Assembly (NCBI RefSeq): GCF_007845675.1
Contig: NZ_VOBR01000044.1
Location: forward strand, 1-50,547
Reading direction: 5' to 3'
DNA from: Lentzea tibetensis
GTDB lineage: Bacteria > Actinomycetota > Actinomycetes > Mycobacteriales > Pseudonocardiaceae
DNA: 50,547 nt
In this document: in pieces, positions 1 through 8,299 of the stretch
Layout of the letters: every line of letters begins with the position of its first letter
How positions within the stretch are numbered: the stretch's first letter is position 1
Made by a program: the position numbers and the translations under genes
The notes under the pieces: model-generated
Told to the model about the DNA's origin: nothing
Seen by the model: only the letters and a program-made list of their open reading frames with translations
Database searches by the model: none

Positions 1-110
1 TCCTCGCTGATCACCTCACGGTCGCCACATCGAAAAGCCCCTGTCAAGGCGGAAAAGCTGCCTTGACAGGGGCTTTTCGATGTGGCAAGGCTGCGCCTGA
101 TCAGCGAGGA
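1..110. terminator. Large nested inverted repeat, probable bidirectional terminator
   Basis: A perfect 26-bp inverted repeat (25-50 with 60-85) encloses a 9-nt loop. The arms contain GGGGCTTTT, so a T-run follows the GC core on either strand, as expected of an intrinsic terminator working both ways. A second 13-bp pair, TCCTCGCTGATCA at 1-13 and its complement at 98-110, flanks it. By actinobacterial synteny the gene upstream would be ftsY, but no coding sequence can be assigned at this edge. Confidence 0.7.
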
Positions 111-233
111 CCTCCCCACCCCTGGCCCTTCGGATGCTTGGGATTATTCGGCTGCCGGTTGTGTTCGGGGGCCGCGCCCGGTTGGCAGTGCGTGGGTTGG
201 GAGTGCGGCGGGCGCTCTTTTCTTTTGGTACGC

Positions 234-470
234 GCCGGTTTGGCTGGTGCTCGCTTGGTTCGCGCCGGTTTCGTCGGGCTCCCTTGGCATCTGCCGGTTT
301 GGCGGTGCTCGCTTGGTATCTGCCGGTTGGGCGGTGCTCGCCTTGTTCGCGCCGGTTGGGCGGTGCTCCCTGGTGCGCCTGCCGGTTCGGCTGGTGCTCG
401 CTTGTGGCCTGCCTGTGCCGTCGTGCCCGCCACGCACCTGCCGGTTCTCGCTTTGCCCGCCTCCGCTTCT
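234..470 (+). repeat. Degenerate 29-30 bp tandem repeat
   Basis: Units begin with GCCGGTT at 234, 264, 293, 322, 351 and 381, with a decayed unit at 411 and another start at 440. Unit lengths are 30, 29, 29, 29, 30 and 30. Most units continue with a GG(C/T)GGTGCTCGCTTGGT-like core. Units abut with no unique spacers, so this is not CRISPR. The reverse complement resembles the repeats at 21.5-21.9 kb. Confidence 0.75.
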
Positions 471-477
471 GCGGGCG

Positions 478-549
478 CGGAATTGTCGGTGCTAGCTGGG
501 AGCATCGATTCGGGGGGTTCTCACGCGCGGGGACGCCTGCGTGAGCGTG
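478..549 (+). repeat. 72-bp direct repeat, copy A
   Basis: Nearly identical to 755-827, with a few substitutions and a 1-bp length difference. Shared landmarks in order are AATTGTCGGTGCT, GAGCATCGAT, GGGGGGTTCTC and GACGCCTGCGTGAGCGTG. The conservation exceeds that of the surrounding degenerate sequence. No function is recognised. Confidence 0.75.
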
Positions 550-754
550 GCCGCCCGCCATGCCCGCCACGGCTTCTCCCGGCTGGCTGGTGCTCGCCAT
601 GTCGGCCTGTGGTGTGTGGGCCGCCTTGGCTTCTGCCGGTTTCGTGGTGGGTCGCTGGGTGTGCTGGCTTCGCTTCGCTCGCGGGGGTGTGCGCCGCGCG
701 GCAGAAAGTGCGGGCTGTCGCACCCCGGCTTCGTGGCTGGCGTGTCTGCGGGGC

Positions 755-827
755 CGGGAATTGTCGGTGCTGGCTGCGAGCATCGATCGGGGGGTTCTCG
801 TGCGCGGGGGACGCCTGCGTGAGCGTG
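755..827 (+). repeat. 72-bp direct repeat, copy B
   Basis: Second copy of the 478-549 element, about 277 bp downstream in the same orientation. It carries the same landmarks (AATTGTCGGTGCT, GAGCATCGAT, GGGGGGTTCTC, GACGCCTGCGTGAGCGTG). Confidence 0.75.
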
Positions 828-1087
828 CCCCGCGTCCGAGTCGGTGAAGCCTGCCGCGCATCCGCCGGTCAGCCGCGCCCGTCGCGCGCGTGCGAGTTGG
901 GCGAGGCCCCTGCCCGCCCCGCTCCACGCACCTGACGGTCGACACGACGCCCCGCCCGCAGGCATTCGGCCTGGTGGGTACCAGCCGCCTGGGCCTATTT
1001 CGTCGCCCGGTCGGGTGAGCAGCCGGGCTACCGCTCGTCACGGAAATTCCTGCCGCCCTGGGCCCGTGAGGCGTAGGAAGTTTGGCC

Positions 1088-1168
1088 GTGAACGCCGCGA
1101 AACGCGGACGTAACACGCGCAGGTCGACAGTTCACCTCGACGAAACCTGACGCGCGGGTAAGTGAAAC
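1088..1168 (+). promoter_or_regulatory. Two tandem GlnR-type boxes upstream of amtB
   Basis: The downstream box reads GTTCAC (1130-1135), N6, GAAAC (1142-1146), N6, a degenerate half-site, N6, GAAAC (1164-1168). This fits the actinobacterial GlnR a-b-a-b layout (GTnAC-N6-GAAAC). Upstream, GTGAAC (1088-1093), GAAAC (1099-1103) and GTAAC (1110-1114) form a second, weaker box with N5/N6 spacing. The amtB-glnK operon is a classic GlnR target, so the position supports the motif reading. GlnR itself is not in the window. Confidence 0.6.
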
Positions 1169-1215
1169 AGGACAAACCGATGCTCCCCTGCAACCGATGT
1201 TCAGTGGAGGTCGAC

Positions 1216-2894
<1,679 letters not shown>

Positions 2895-2912
2895 ACACAG
2901 GGGGACGGCCGC

Positions 2913-5228
2913 ATGGATGACAACGAGACGGCCGTCGTCACGGCTGACGACCTGGTGCGAGCACGCGAACGCCTGCTCACGCCAGGTCGTCGCCGCTTGG
3001 CCGCCGAACCGCTCCGCGAGGCACTCGTGGACCTGCACGAGTTCTGGCTGACCGCGCACGCGAGCGCCGCCGGGATCTCGGGGCCGGGAATCGCGCTGGT
3101 GGCTGTGGGCGGGCTGGGGCGACGCGAGCTGGTTCCGTACTCGGACCTCGACCTCGTGTTGGTGCACAACGGTTTCAAGGGCATCGACGACGTCGCGGAC
3201 AAGCTCTGGTACCCGCTGTGGAACTCGGGGATCGGGCTCGACCACTCGGTCCGCACGGTCGGCGAGGCGCTCCGGGTGGCCGCGGGAGATCTGCGGACCG
3301 CGCTGGGACTGCTGGACATCCGGCACGTCGCGGGCGACCAGGAGGTGTCGCAGCGGCTCGCGGACAGCGCGCGCCAGGCGTGGCGCTCCGGCGTCCGCAC
3401 GAGGCTGGACGAGATCGCCGAGTCGGCCACCAAGCGGTGGGCGCGCAGCGGCGAGATCGCGCACCGCGTCGAGCCCGACCTCAAGCACGGGCGCGGCGGC
3501 CTGCGCGACATCACGATGCTGGACGCGCTGGCGGTGGCGCAGCTGGTCGACCGCCCGTCGGTCGAAGTGGACGAAGCCCGCAGGCTGCTGCTGGACGTCC
3601 GCACCGAACTCCGCCGCGTGGCGCGGAAACCACGCGATGTCCTGCGCGCACAGGACGGTGACGAGGTCGCCTCCGCGCTCGGCCTCGCGGACCGGTTCGC
3701 ACTCGCGCGTGCGCTGTCCTCCGCCGCGCGCACGGTCGTCTACTCGTTCGACGTGTCGCTGCGCACCGCACGCGCGGCCGTGCCCAAGCGCGGGCTCGGC
3801 GCGTTCCTCAGCCGCACGCCGCCACGCCGTCCGCTGGACGAAGGCGTGGTGCTGCACGGATCCGAGGTGTCACTCGCGCGTGACGCGATGCCCAGCCGCG
3901 ACCCGGCCCTGCTCCTGCGCGTCGCGACGGCGGCGGCGCGCAGCAAGCACCCGATCGCGGCGGGCACGCTGACCCGCCTCGCCGACTCCGCGCCCGAGCT
4001 GCGCCAGCCGTGGCCCCGCGAAGCGCGCGAGGAGCTGCTCGCGTTGCTGGGCAGCGGTTCGGGCCTCGTGGACGTCGTGGAAGCGTTGGACCGCACGGGT
4101 TTGTGGGGCAGGCTGTTCCCGGAGTGGGGCGCGGTCAGGGATCTGCCCCCGCGCGACGCCGCGCACATGTGGACGGTCGACCGGCACCTCGTGCAGGCCA
4201 CCGCGCACGCCGCACGGCTCGCGACCACGGTGTCCAGACCGGATCTGCTGCTGCTCGGCGCCTTGATCCACGACATCGGCAAGGGCCGCCAGGCCGACCA
4301 CTCCGAGGTGGGCGCCGCGCTGGCGACCCAGATCGGCGAACGGCTCGGCCTGTGGCCGCACGACGTCGAGACGTTGTCGCTGATGGTCCGGCACCACCTG
4401 CTGCTGCCGCACACGGCGACCCGCCGTGACGTCGAGGACGAGGCCACTGTGCACCGCGTGGTCGAAACGCTCGGCGGCGACCCGGTGCTGCTGGAGCTGC
4501 TGTTCGCGCTGTCGGAGGCGGACGCACTCGCCACCGGGCCCGGCGTGTGGACGGACTGGAAGGCATCGCTGATGGCCGACCTGGTCAGCCGCTGCCGGGT
4601 CGCCATGGCCGGTGAGGAACTGCCCAAGCCGGAACCGCTGGACCAGGTGCAGCAGGACATGGCCGACCGCGTCACCAAGGCGGGCAAGCCGGACGTGCTG
4701 GTCGACGGCACCACGGTCACCGTCGTCGCACCGGACCGTCCGGGCCTGCTGTCGCGCGCCACTGGCGTGCTGGCGTTGAACTCGCTGGAGGTGCACGCGG
4801 CCGCCATGCGGTCACACGGCCCGGCGGCGGTGGACGTGTTCACCGTCTCGCCGAGGTTCGGCTCCATGCCGGACGCGTCGCTCCTGCGCGAACAGCTGAC
4901 CCGCGCGGTCGACGGCACCCTGTCGCTGGCCGAGAAGCTGGCGGCCAAGGAACGCGACTACGGCGGCCCACCCCTCGACCGCCCGCCGGCCAAGGTCCTG
5001 TGGTTCGACGACGAGTCGACCGGCGCCGTCGTGCTGGAGCTCCGCGCGGGCGACCGCATCGGGCTGCTGCACCGGGTCGCCGACGCGCTGGAACGCTGCG
5101 GCGCCGACGTCCAATGGGCCCGTGCGTCGACGCTCGGCGCGACCGTCGTCGACTCGTTCAGCCTGGTCGCGGACGGCCCGCTGGACCGCAAGAAGATCGA
5201 ACGAGCGGTCCTCGACGCCGCTCGGTAA
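2913..5228 (+). CDS. glnD: [Protein-PII] nucleotidylyltransferase GlnD
   Basis: Bifunctional enzyme that adds or removes a nucleotide on PII Tyr51 according to nitrogen status. Domains in order: nucleotidyltransferase with GGLGRRELVPYSDLD near residues 65-80; a helical linker; an HD domain with LIHDIGKGRQADHSE near 450; and two C-terminal ACT domains, starting near 604 (VVAPDRPGLLSRATG) and 706 (ELRAGDRIGLLHRVA), which sense glutamine. At 771 residues it is slightly shorter than enterobacterial GlnD, as is usual in actinobacteria, where the reaction is probably adenylylation. It is the last gene of the amtB operon; a hairpin at 5377-5417 follows. Confidence 0.94.
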   Translation: MDDNETAVVTADDLVRARERLLTPGRRRLAAEPLREALVDLHEFWLTAHASAAGISGPGIALVAVGGLGRRELVPYSDLDLVLVHNGFKGIDDVADKLWYPLWNSGIGLDHSVRTVGEALRVAAGDLRTALGLLDIRHVAGDQEVSQRLADSARQAWRSGVRTRLDEIAESATKRWARSGEIAHRVEPDLKHGRGGLRDITMLDALAVAQLVDRPSVEVDEARRLLLDVRTELRRVARKPRDVLRAQDGDEVASALGLADRFALARALSSAARTVVYSFDVSLRTARAAVPKRGLGAFLSRTPPRRPLDEGVVLHGSEVSLARDAMPSRDPALLLRVATAAARSKHPIAAGTLTRLADSAPELRQPWPREAREELLALLGSGSGLVDVVEALDRTGLWGRLFPEWGAVRDLPPRDAAHMWTVDRHLVQATAHAARLATTVSRPDLLLLGALIHDIGKGRQADHSEVGAALATQIGERLGLWPHDVETLSLMVRHHLLLPHTATRRDVEDEATVHRVVETLGGDPVLLELLFALSEADALATGPGVWTDWKASLMADLVSRCRVAMAGEELPKPEPLDQVQQDMADRVTKAGKPDVLVDGTTVTVVAPDRPGLLSRATGVLALNSLEVHAAAMRSHGPAAVDVFTVSPRFGSMPDASLLREQLTRAVDGTLSLAEKLAAKERDYGGPPLDRPPAKVLWFDDESTGAVVLELRAGDRIGLLHRVADALERCGADVQWARASTLGATVVDSFSLVADGPLDRKKIERAVLDAAR

Positions 5229-5291
5229 CCCACTCGGATGGAATAGGTAGCTCTACGCACAACCACTCGGGTGTGCTCACGCTGCCTCAGG

Positions 5292-5354
5292 GTTCCCCCG
5301 GAGGGCAGGCTTCTCCTCAGTGACGGACGAGGGGAAACCCGCTCCGGGGGGAAC
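5292..5354 (+). other. Structured intergenic element (hairpin with long loop)
   Basis: GTTCCCCCGGAG (5292-5303) is complementary to 5342-5354 apart from one extra G. The enclosed 38 nt contain further short pairings. It lies between glnD and the P-loop gene at 5491. I compared it by eye with common riboswitch consensus sequences and found no match. It may be read-through attenuation or part of a compound terminator. Confidence 0.35.
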
Positions 5355-5376
5355 GCGGGGGAGGCGGTCGTCACTG

Positions 5377-5417
5377 GTCCGGGAGCGGCCCACTGAGGGG
5401 TTGGACCGCTCCCGGAC
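5377..5417 (+). terminator. Hairpin terminator after glnD
   Basis: A 12-bp perfect stem (GTCCGGGAGCGG at 5377-5388 with 5406-5417) has a 17-nt loop that can itself pair CCC with GGG. No T-run follows, which is common for terminators in high-GC actinobacteria. Confidence 0.55.
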
Positions 5418-5490
5418 GACCACCCTGAGATTTCCCTGGTATTCGGACAAAACGATGAACGAGCACCCCCGGTCGGACGTCTAATCAGGT

Positions 5491-6063
5491 ATGACCGCCC
5501 TGCTGCGCGCCTCAGCCGTCACCCCGACCGTCGCCTCGGTCGCGGTACGACCCCGCTCGCTCGTCGTGCTCGCCGGGCTGCCCGGCGCGGGCAAGACGAC
5601 CCTGCTGGGCAGACTGGACGCCGCCGAGCCGGTCACGGTCCTCGACTCGGACCAGGTCCGCGAGTGGATCCAGGCCCGCATCTCACTGCCGTACCGCACG
5701 TACCGCCTGTTCGTGCACCTCGCACACCGCTTCCGCGTCCTCTGGCACGCGCTGTTCTCGCCGGGGCTCCTGGTGGTGCACGAGCCGTCCACGCGTCAGG
5801 GGACCCGCGCGATGCTGCTGGTCATGGCCCTGCTGTCGGGCCGCCCTCGCCACTTCCTGTGGCTGGACGCCTCCGCCGCCGAAGCACTGGACGGCCAGAT
5901 CGCGCGCCACCGGATGATCCGCGCCCACTCGTTCGAGCGTCACGTACGCCGTGCCGACGTGATGCGCGACCAGTTCGAGGCGGGCTGGAAGCCGTTCGGC
6001 TGGCCCGCGGTGACGGTGCTGACGAGGGCGGGCACGTCGGGCGGCCTGCGCCTCACCGTGTGA
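5491..6063 (+). CDS. P-loop AAA/zeta-toxin-like ATP-binding protein
   Basis: A 190-residue cytosolic protein with a clear Walker A, GLPGAGKTT (29-37), followed by LDSDQVREWIQ, a pattern seen in small P-loop kinases that phosphorylate sugars, nucleotides or RNA ends. An Arg-rich lid region (IARHRMIRAHSFERHVRR) follows. No antitoxin or substrate-specific domain is seen next to it, so the substrate cannot be named. It is transcribed alone, and its 3' end overlaps the reverse-strand 56-residue ORF by 11 bp. Stand-alone P-loop kinase is the safest description; zeta-toxin membership is only a structural analogy. Confidence 0.75.
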   Translation: MTALLRASAVTPTVASVAVRPRSLVVLAGLPGAGKTTLLGRLDAAEPVTVLDSDQVREWIQARISLPYRTYRLFVHLAHRFRVLWHALFSPGLLVVHEPSTRQGTRAMLLVMALLSGRPRHFLWLDASAAEALDGQIARHRMIRAHSFERHVRRADVMRDQFEAGWKPFGWPAVTVLTRAGTSGGLRLTV

Positions 6064-6223
6064 GCAGCTCGTCCGCGCGGTTCCTCAGGTAGGTGCTGAA
6101 GTCGGTGAGCAGGTCGGCCATCTCGCGCAGCCTGTCCGCTCGCGCCGCGTCCGGCTGGTTGCCGAGCAGGCCGGCGAGCGCCTGGCTGAGCTGACCCAGC
6201 AGCACGATGTCGTCCTCGAACAT
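6053..6223 (-). CDS. Hypothetical 56-residue helical protein, last gene of the DUF6879/XRE operon
   Basis: Starts at an ATG whose A is the last base of the preceding micro-ORF's TGA (TGATG), giving MFEDDIVLLGQLSQALAGLL. The protein is predicted almost entirely helical, with heptad-like Leu spacing and a basic C-terminus (RNRADELLTR). No domain was recognised. It looks like a small partner or accessory of the upstream regulator. A longer in-frame start at 6349 would overlap the regulator gene and has no basis. It ends inside the convergent P-loop gene. Confidence 0.6.
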   Translation of the reverse strand: MFEDDIVLLGQLSQALAGLLGNQPDAARADRLREMADLLTDFSTYLRNRADELLTR

Positions 6224-6300
6224 CACGGCACGGGCCTCAGGTTCTCGCGGGCCCGCCACTCGGCGTCGCAGTCGAAGCACGTCTTCTTGAGAGGAATCAC
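6223..6300 (-). CDS. 25-residue CxxC micro-ORF
   Basis: GTG at 6300 overlaps the TGA of the XRE gene (GTGA), and the stop overlaps the next ATG (TGATG). The peptide begins MIPLKKTCFDCDAEW and ends RPVP. The single CFDC motif next to an acidic Trp-containing stretch resembles half of a zinc ribbon or rubredoxin knuckle. Coupling on both sides argues for translation even at this length. No function can be assigned; a chance frame in high-GC DNA remains possible. Confidence 0.5.
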   Translation of the reverse strand: MIPLKKTCFDCDAEWRARENLRPVP

Positions 6301-7151
6301 CTGCCGAGGTCCTCGATGACCTCCCGGAGGAAGGCGCGCAGCTCGTCACCGCTGATCGCGGCCGTCCGCAAGGCGTTGAAGTGCTCCAGGTACTCCGCGA
6401 TCTCCTCGGGATCGCGGATGACGAGCCTTCTGGTCAGCGTCTGGATGAGCACGATCGACTCCGCGTCGCGCCCCGGATCGCCGATCATGCTGAAGCTGTG
6501 GAGTTGGTGCACGCGTTCGTTCGAGTTGAACGTGATCAGGCCGAAGTCGACATTCGGCCGGTGCGAGAACTCGATCAGGTGCTGGACCTGCTGCCGCATG
6601 TCTTCGGCTGGGATGAGCTTGCGCCGGAAGGCGCTCTCGTTCATCACGAACTCGAACTGCCTGTCGAGGTTGTTCAGCGACTCCTGTCGTGCCAGGCGGG
6701 CGTCCACCACCTCATCCAGCCGCTCCTCCGGTGACTGCCTGCCGCCGAGCATGAACATCGCTCGCGCATACGGACGGGTCTGGGCCAGGCCGATCACGAG
6801 ATCGCCGGAGTAGGCGCGGACCGCCGAAGCGTTCGCCTCGAGCCGGTGCAGTTCCTCCTGTCGGCGGCGACGTCCGGGCGCCCGGTACCGCTTCATCTCG
6901 ACGGCTTCGCTGTTGGTGATCTCCGCGAGTTCAGCCAACTCGGCGTGCGTTTGCTCGGATGCTTTGGTGAGACGCGCCCACTCCTGGACGTCCTCCGGCG
7001 GGGGCGAGGTCTCGCCGCGTTCGGTCTTCGAGACCTTCGACTGCGACCAGTTCAACCGGCGCGCGAGTTCCGTGGTCGACAAGGCCGCGTCGAGGCGCAG
7101 AGCGCGCAACATCGACGCGAGCCGTTGGCGTTCCTCGGACTGCGTGGTCAT
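6297..7151 (-). CDS. XRE-family regulator with DUF5753-like C-terminal domain
   Basis: A 284-residue DNA-binding protein. Residues about 10-70 form an XRE helix-turn-helix with STTELARRLNWSQSKVSKTERG. The C-terminal two-thirds (RAYSGDLVIGLAQTRPYARAM onward) matches the ligand- or partner-sensing domain common in actinomycete regulators (DUF5753). The ATG at 7151 overlaps the stop of the DUF6879 gene (ATGA), and the 25-residue ORF starts in its own stop. Such pairs are often linked to differentiation or antibiotic control in Streptomyces and relatives (established), but no target is known here. The 8-bp inverted repeat at 7686-7717 is a candidate operator. Confidence 0.88.
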   Translation of the reverse strand: MTTQSEERQRLASMLRALRLDAALSTTELARRLNWSQSKVSKTERGETSPPPEDVQEWARLTKASEQTHAELAELAEITNSEAVEMKRYRAPGRRRRQEELHRLEANASAVRAYSGDLVIGLAQTRPYARAMFMLGGRQSPEERLDEVVDARLARQESLNNLDRQFEFVMNESAFRRKLIPAEDMRQQVQHLIEFSHRPNVDFGLITFNSNERVHQLHSFSMIGDPGRDAESIVLIQTLTRRLVIRDPEEIAEYLEHFNALRTAAISGDELRAFLREVIEDLGR

Positions 7152-7678
7152 CGGATCAGGTGGGGTTCCCGTGTCGTCAGGTACTCGTTCAGTGCGATGG
7201 TGTGCTGCAGAGAACGATCGCGCATCGCCAAGTACGGCGCGACGTTCTCGGCGAGCTCCGGGCGCAGGAAATGGCCCTCGTCGTCGTAGATCATCTTGAC
7301 CACGACCTCGTCGTCCACCAGCCAGAAGTCCTCGTGCAGATCGGTTAGTTCTGGGCTCGACGCGCGGTCTGCGACGAAGATGTTCTCGCCTGCCAGCTGG
7401 TTCTCCTGGTACCCCCACAGTTCCCACTGCGAGTAGTCGCACAAGGGGTCCAGGATGCGTGCCCTGCTCCACCGCACACCTTGTGCGGTGGTGTTCTTGA
7501 TCCTGGTGAGAAACGGGCTCTCTTCGACGGGTCGCCGGAACCGTCGGCCGGCTTTCCATTCCGCGAACTGTTCGGTCTCTGCCTCGACGAGGTACTGGGG
7601 GAGCGTCTCCAGGCGGAAGCGTGACTTCTTCGCGCCCCAAGATCTCGCGCGTCTCGGTTCGGTCCACGGCAGTCTCAC
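7148..7678 (-). CDS. DUF6879 family protein
   Basis: A 176-residue protein of the family habitually encoded beside XRE/DUF5753 regulators. Typical features are an aromatic, acidic core (REHF-like segment DLHEDFWLVDDEVVVKM) and the closing segment MRDRSLQHTIALNEYL. GTG at 7678 has an AGAGGGG ribosome-binding site just upstream. First gene of a four-gene coupled operon. The biochemical role of the family is not established; a partner that gates the regulator is an inference from co-occurrence. Confidence 0.8.
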   Translation of the reverse strand: MRLPWTEPRRARSWGAKKSRFRLETLPQYLVEAETEQFAEWKAGRRFRRPVEESPFLTRIKNTTAQGVRWSRARILDPLCDYSQWELWGYQENQLAGENIFVADRASSPELTDLHEDFWLVDDEVVVKMIYDDEGHFLRPELAENVAPYLAMRDRSLQHTIALNEYLTTREPHLIR

Positions 7679-7685
7679 CCCCTCT

Positions 7686-7717
7686 CTAGTCGTTCAAATG
7701 AATGTCTATACGACTAG
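7686..7717. promoter_or_regulatory. 8-bp inverted repeat, candidate operator of the DUF6879/XRE operon
   Basis: CTAGTCGT at 7686-7693 and its exact complement at 7710-7717 flank a 16-bp AT-richer spacer. It lies just upstream of the reverse-strand GTG at 7678 and within the only AT-rich stretch nearby, so it could overlap the promoter and bind the operon's XRE protein. Confidence 0.5.
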
Positions 7718-7798
7718 GTTCGTTCGGGTCCAAACCTCAGTGGGGTGGTGATAACCCTTTACCTGCGTGTCCGCGTGTTTGATCATCGGCTCGTGCGA

Positions 7799-8239
7799 AT
7801 GGTCTGGCGGGTGCGGTGGTGGGTCCGGGTGCTGTCGGTGGCGGTCCTGGTGCTGATGGTCATGCTCCAGACGGTGTGGGCGACCGCGCCGAACCCGGAC
7901 TGGCAGCGCACCGGTGTGCCGCTGGAGGACCAGATCTGGGGTGGGGGCTTCGTGGTCGCACTGGCCTTGGTGGTCTGGTCGGCCTTCCGGGCGCGGATCG
8001 AGCTCGCCGACGGCATGGTTCGGGTGGTCAATCCGTGGGGAGTTCGGGAGTTCCCGGCCTCCGACGTGGTGTCGGTCCACCCCGGTGGCTACGGCCTCGA
8101 GTTCGAGCTGCCCGAGGGGCGGGTGGCGGTGGCGTTCGCGGTGCAGTCGACCGCGGTGCACGCCGGCGCGGAGCCGCGCTGGGTCGAGATCGCCAGAGCC
8201 GTGACCGGGAGGGAGCCCGAGGCCGGTTCCACCGGATGA
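7799..8239 (+). CDS. Membrane-anchored PH-domain protein (bPH_6-like)
   Basis: About 146 residues. Two hydrophobic segments at the N-terminus (VLSVAVLVLMVMLQTVWA and GGGFVVALALVVWSAF) lead into a beta-rich domain (IELADGMVRVVNPWGVREF, FPASDVVSVHP) of the low-molecular-weight-antigen-6 PH type common in actinobacteria. Its role is unknown. ATG at 7799 is chosen because it immediately precedes the basic, membrane-proximal segment; GTG 7793 and GTG 7745 are in-frame alternatives and there is no decisive ribosome-binding site. It stands alone, divergent from the DUF6879 operon and ahead of the ffh promoter. Confidence 0.72.
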   Translation: MVWRVRWWVRVLSVAVLVLMVMLQTVWATAPNPDWQRTGVPLEDQIWGGGFVVALALVVWSAFRARIELADGMVRVVNPWGVREFPASDVVSVHPGGYGLEFELPEGRVAVAFAVQSTAVHAGAEPRWVEIARAVTGREPEAGSTG

Positions 8240-8286
8240 TCGTCGCCTCCGGCCTGCGTCACGGATGTGCCGCAAAGGCGTGCGTA

Positions 8287-8292
8287 TAGGCT
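8287..8292 (+). promoter_or_regulatory. -10 element of a leaderless ffh promoter
   Basis: TAGGCT fits the actinobacterial TANNNT -10 consensus and lies 7 nt before the GTG at 8300. No ribosome-binding site fits between, so the mRNA probably starts at the start codon. Confidence 0.5.
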
Positions 8293-8299
8293 GGGTGTC

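Larger units (their letters stand above)
111..1087. other. 977-bp gap filled with degenerate repeats; no credible gene
   Basis: Open frames exist on both strands here, but they are low-complexity (Arg/Pro/Ala or Gly/Ala/Arg) with no recognisable domain. The internal repeat units have lengths that are not multiples of three, which argues against translation. The gap holds the 29-30 bp array and the 72-bp direct repeat listed separately, and runs up to the GlnR-type control region of amtB. Confidence 0.6.

Noticed and set aside
234-470. Possible CRISPR array (about 29-bp units)
   Set aside because: Units are contiguous with no spacers, are highly degenerate, and there are no cas genes.
16-1116. 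Long reverse-strand open frame (366 codons) and overlapping forward frames through the repeats
   Set aside because: Low-complexity Arg/Pro/Ala composition, frames present on both strands, repeat units of 29 bp that break codon phase, and no ribosome-binding site; explained by high GC.
1162-1215. Upstream GTG start for amtB
   Set aside because: It lies inside the GlnR-type box and adds 18 residues not typical of AmtB; GTG 1216 has GGAGG at the right distance.
5292-5354. Known riboswitch (c-di-AMP, ZTP, SAM, cobalamin types considered)
   Set aside because: None of the conserved sequence blocks of these classes could be matched by eye.
6224-6349. N-terminal extension of the 56-residue ORF to a start at 6349
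   Set aside because: It would run through the regulator's 3' end and the CxxC ORF in another frame, with an Arg/Ser-rich shadow-type sequence; the TGATG start is better supported.
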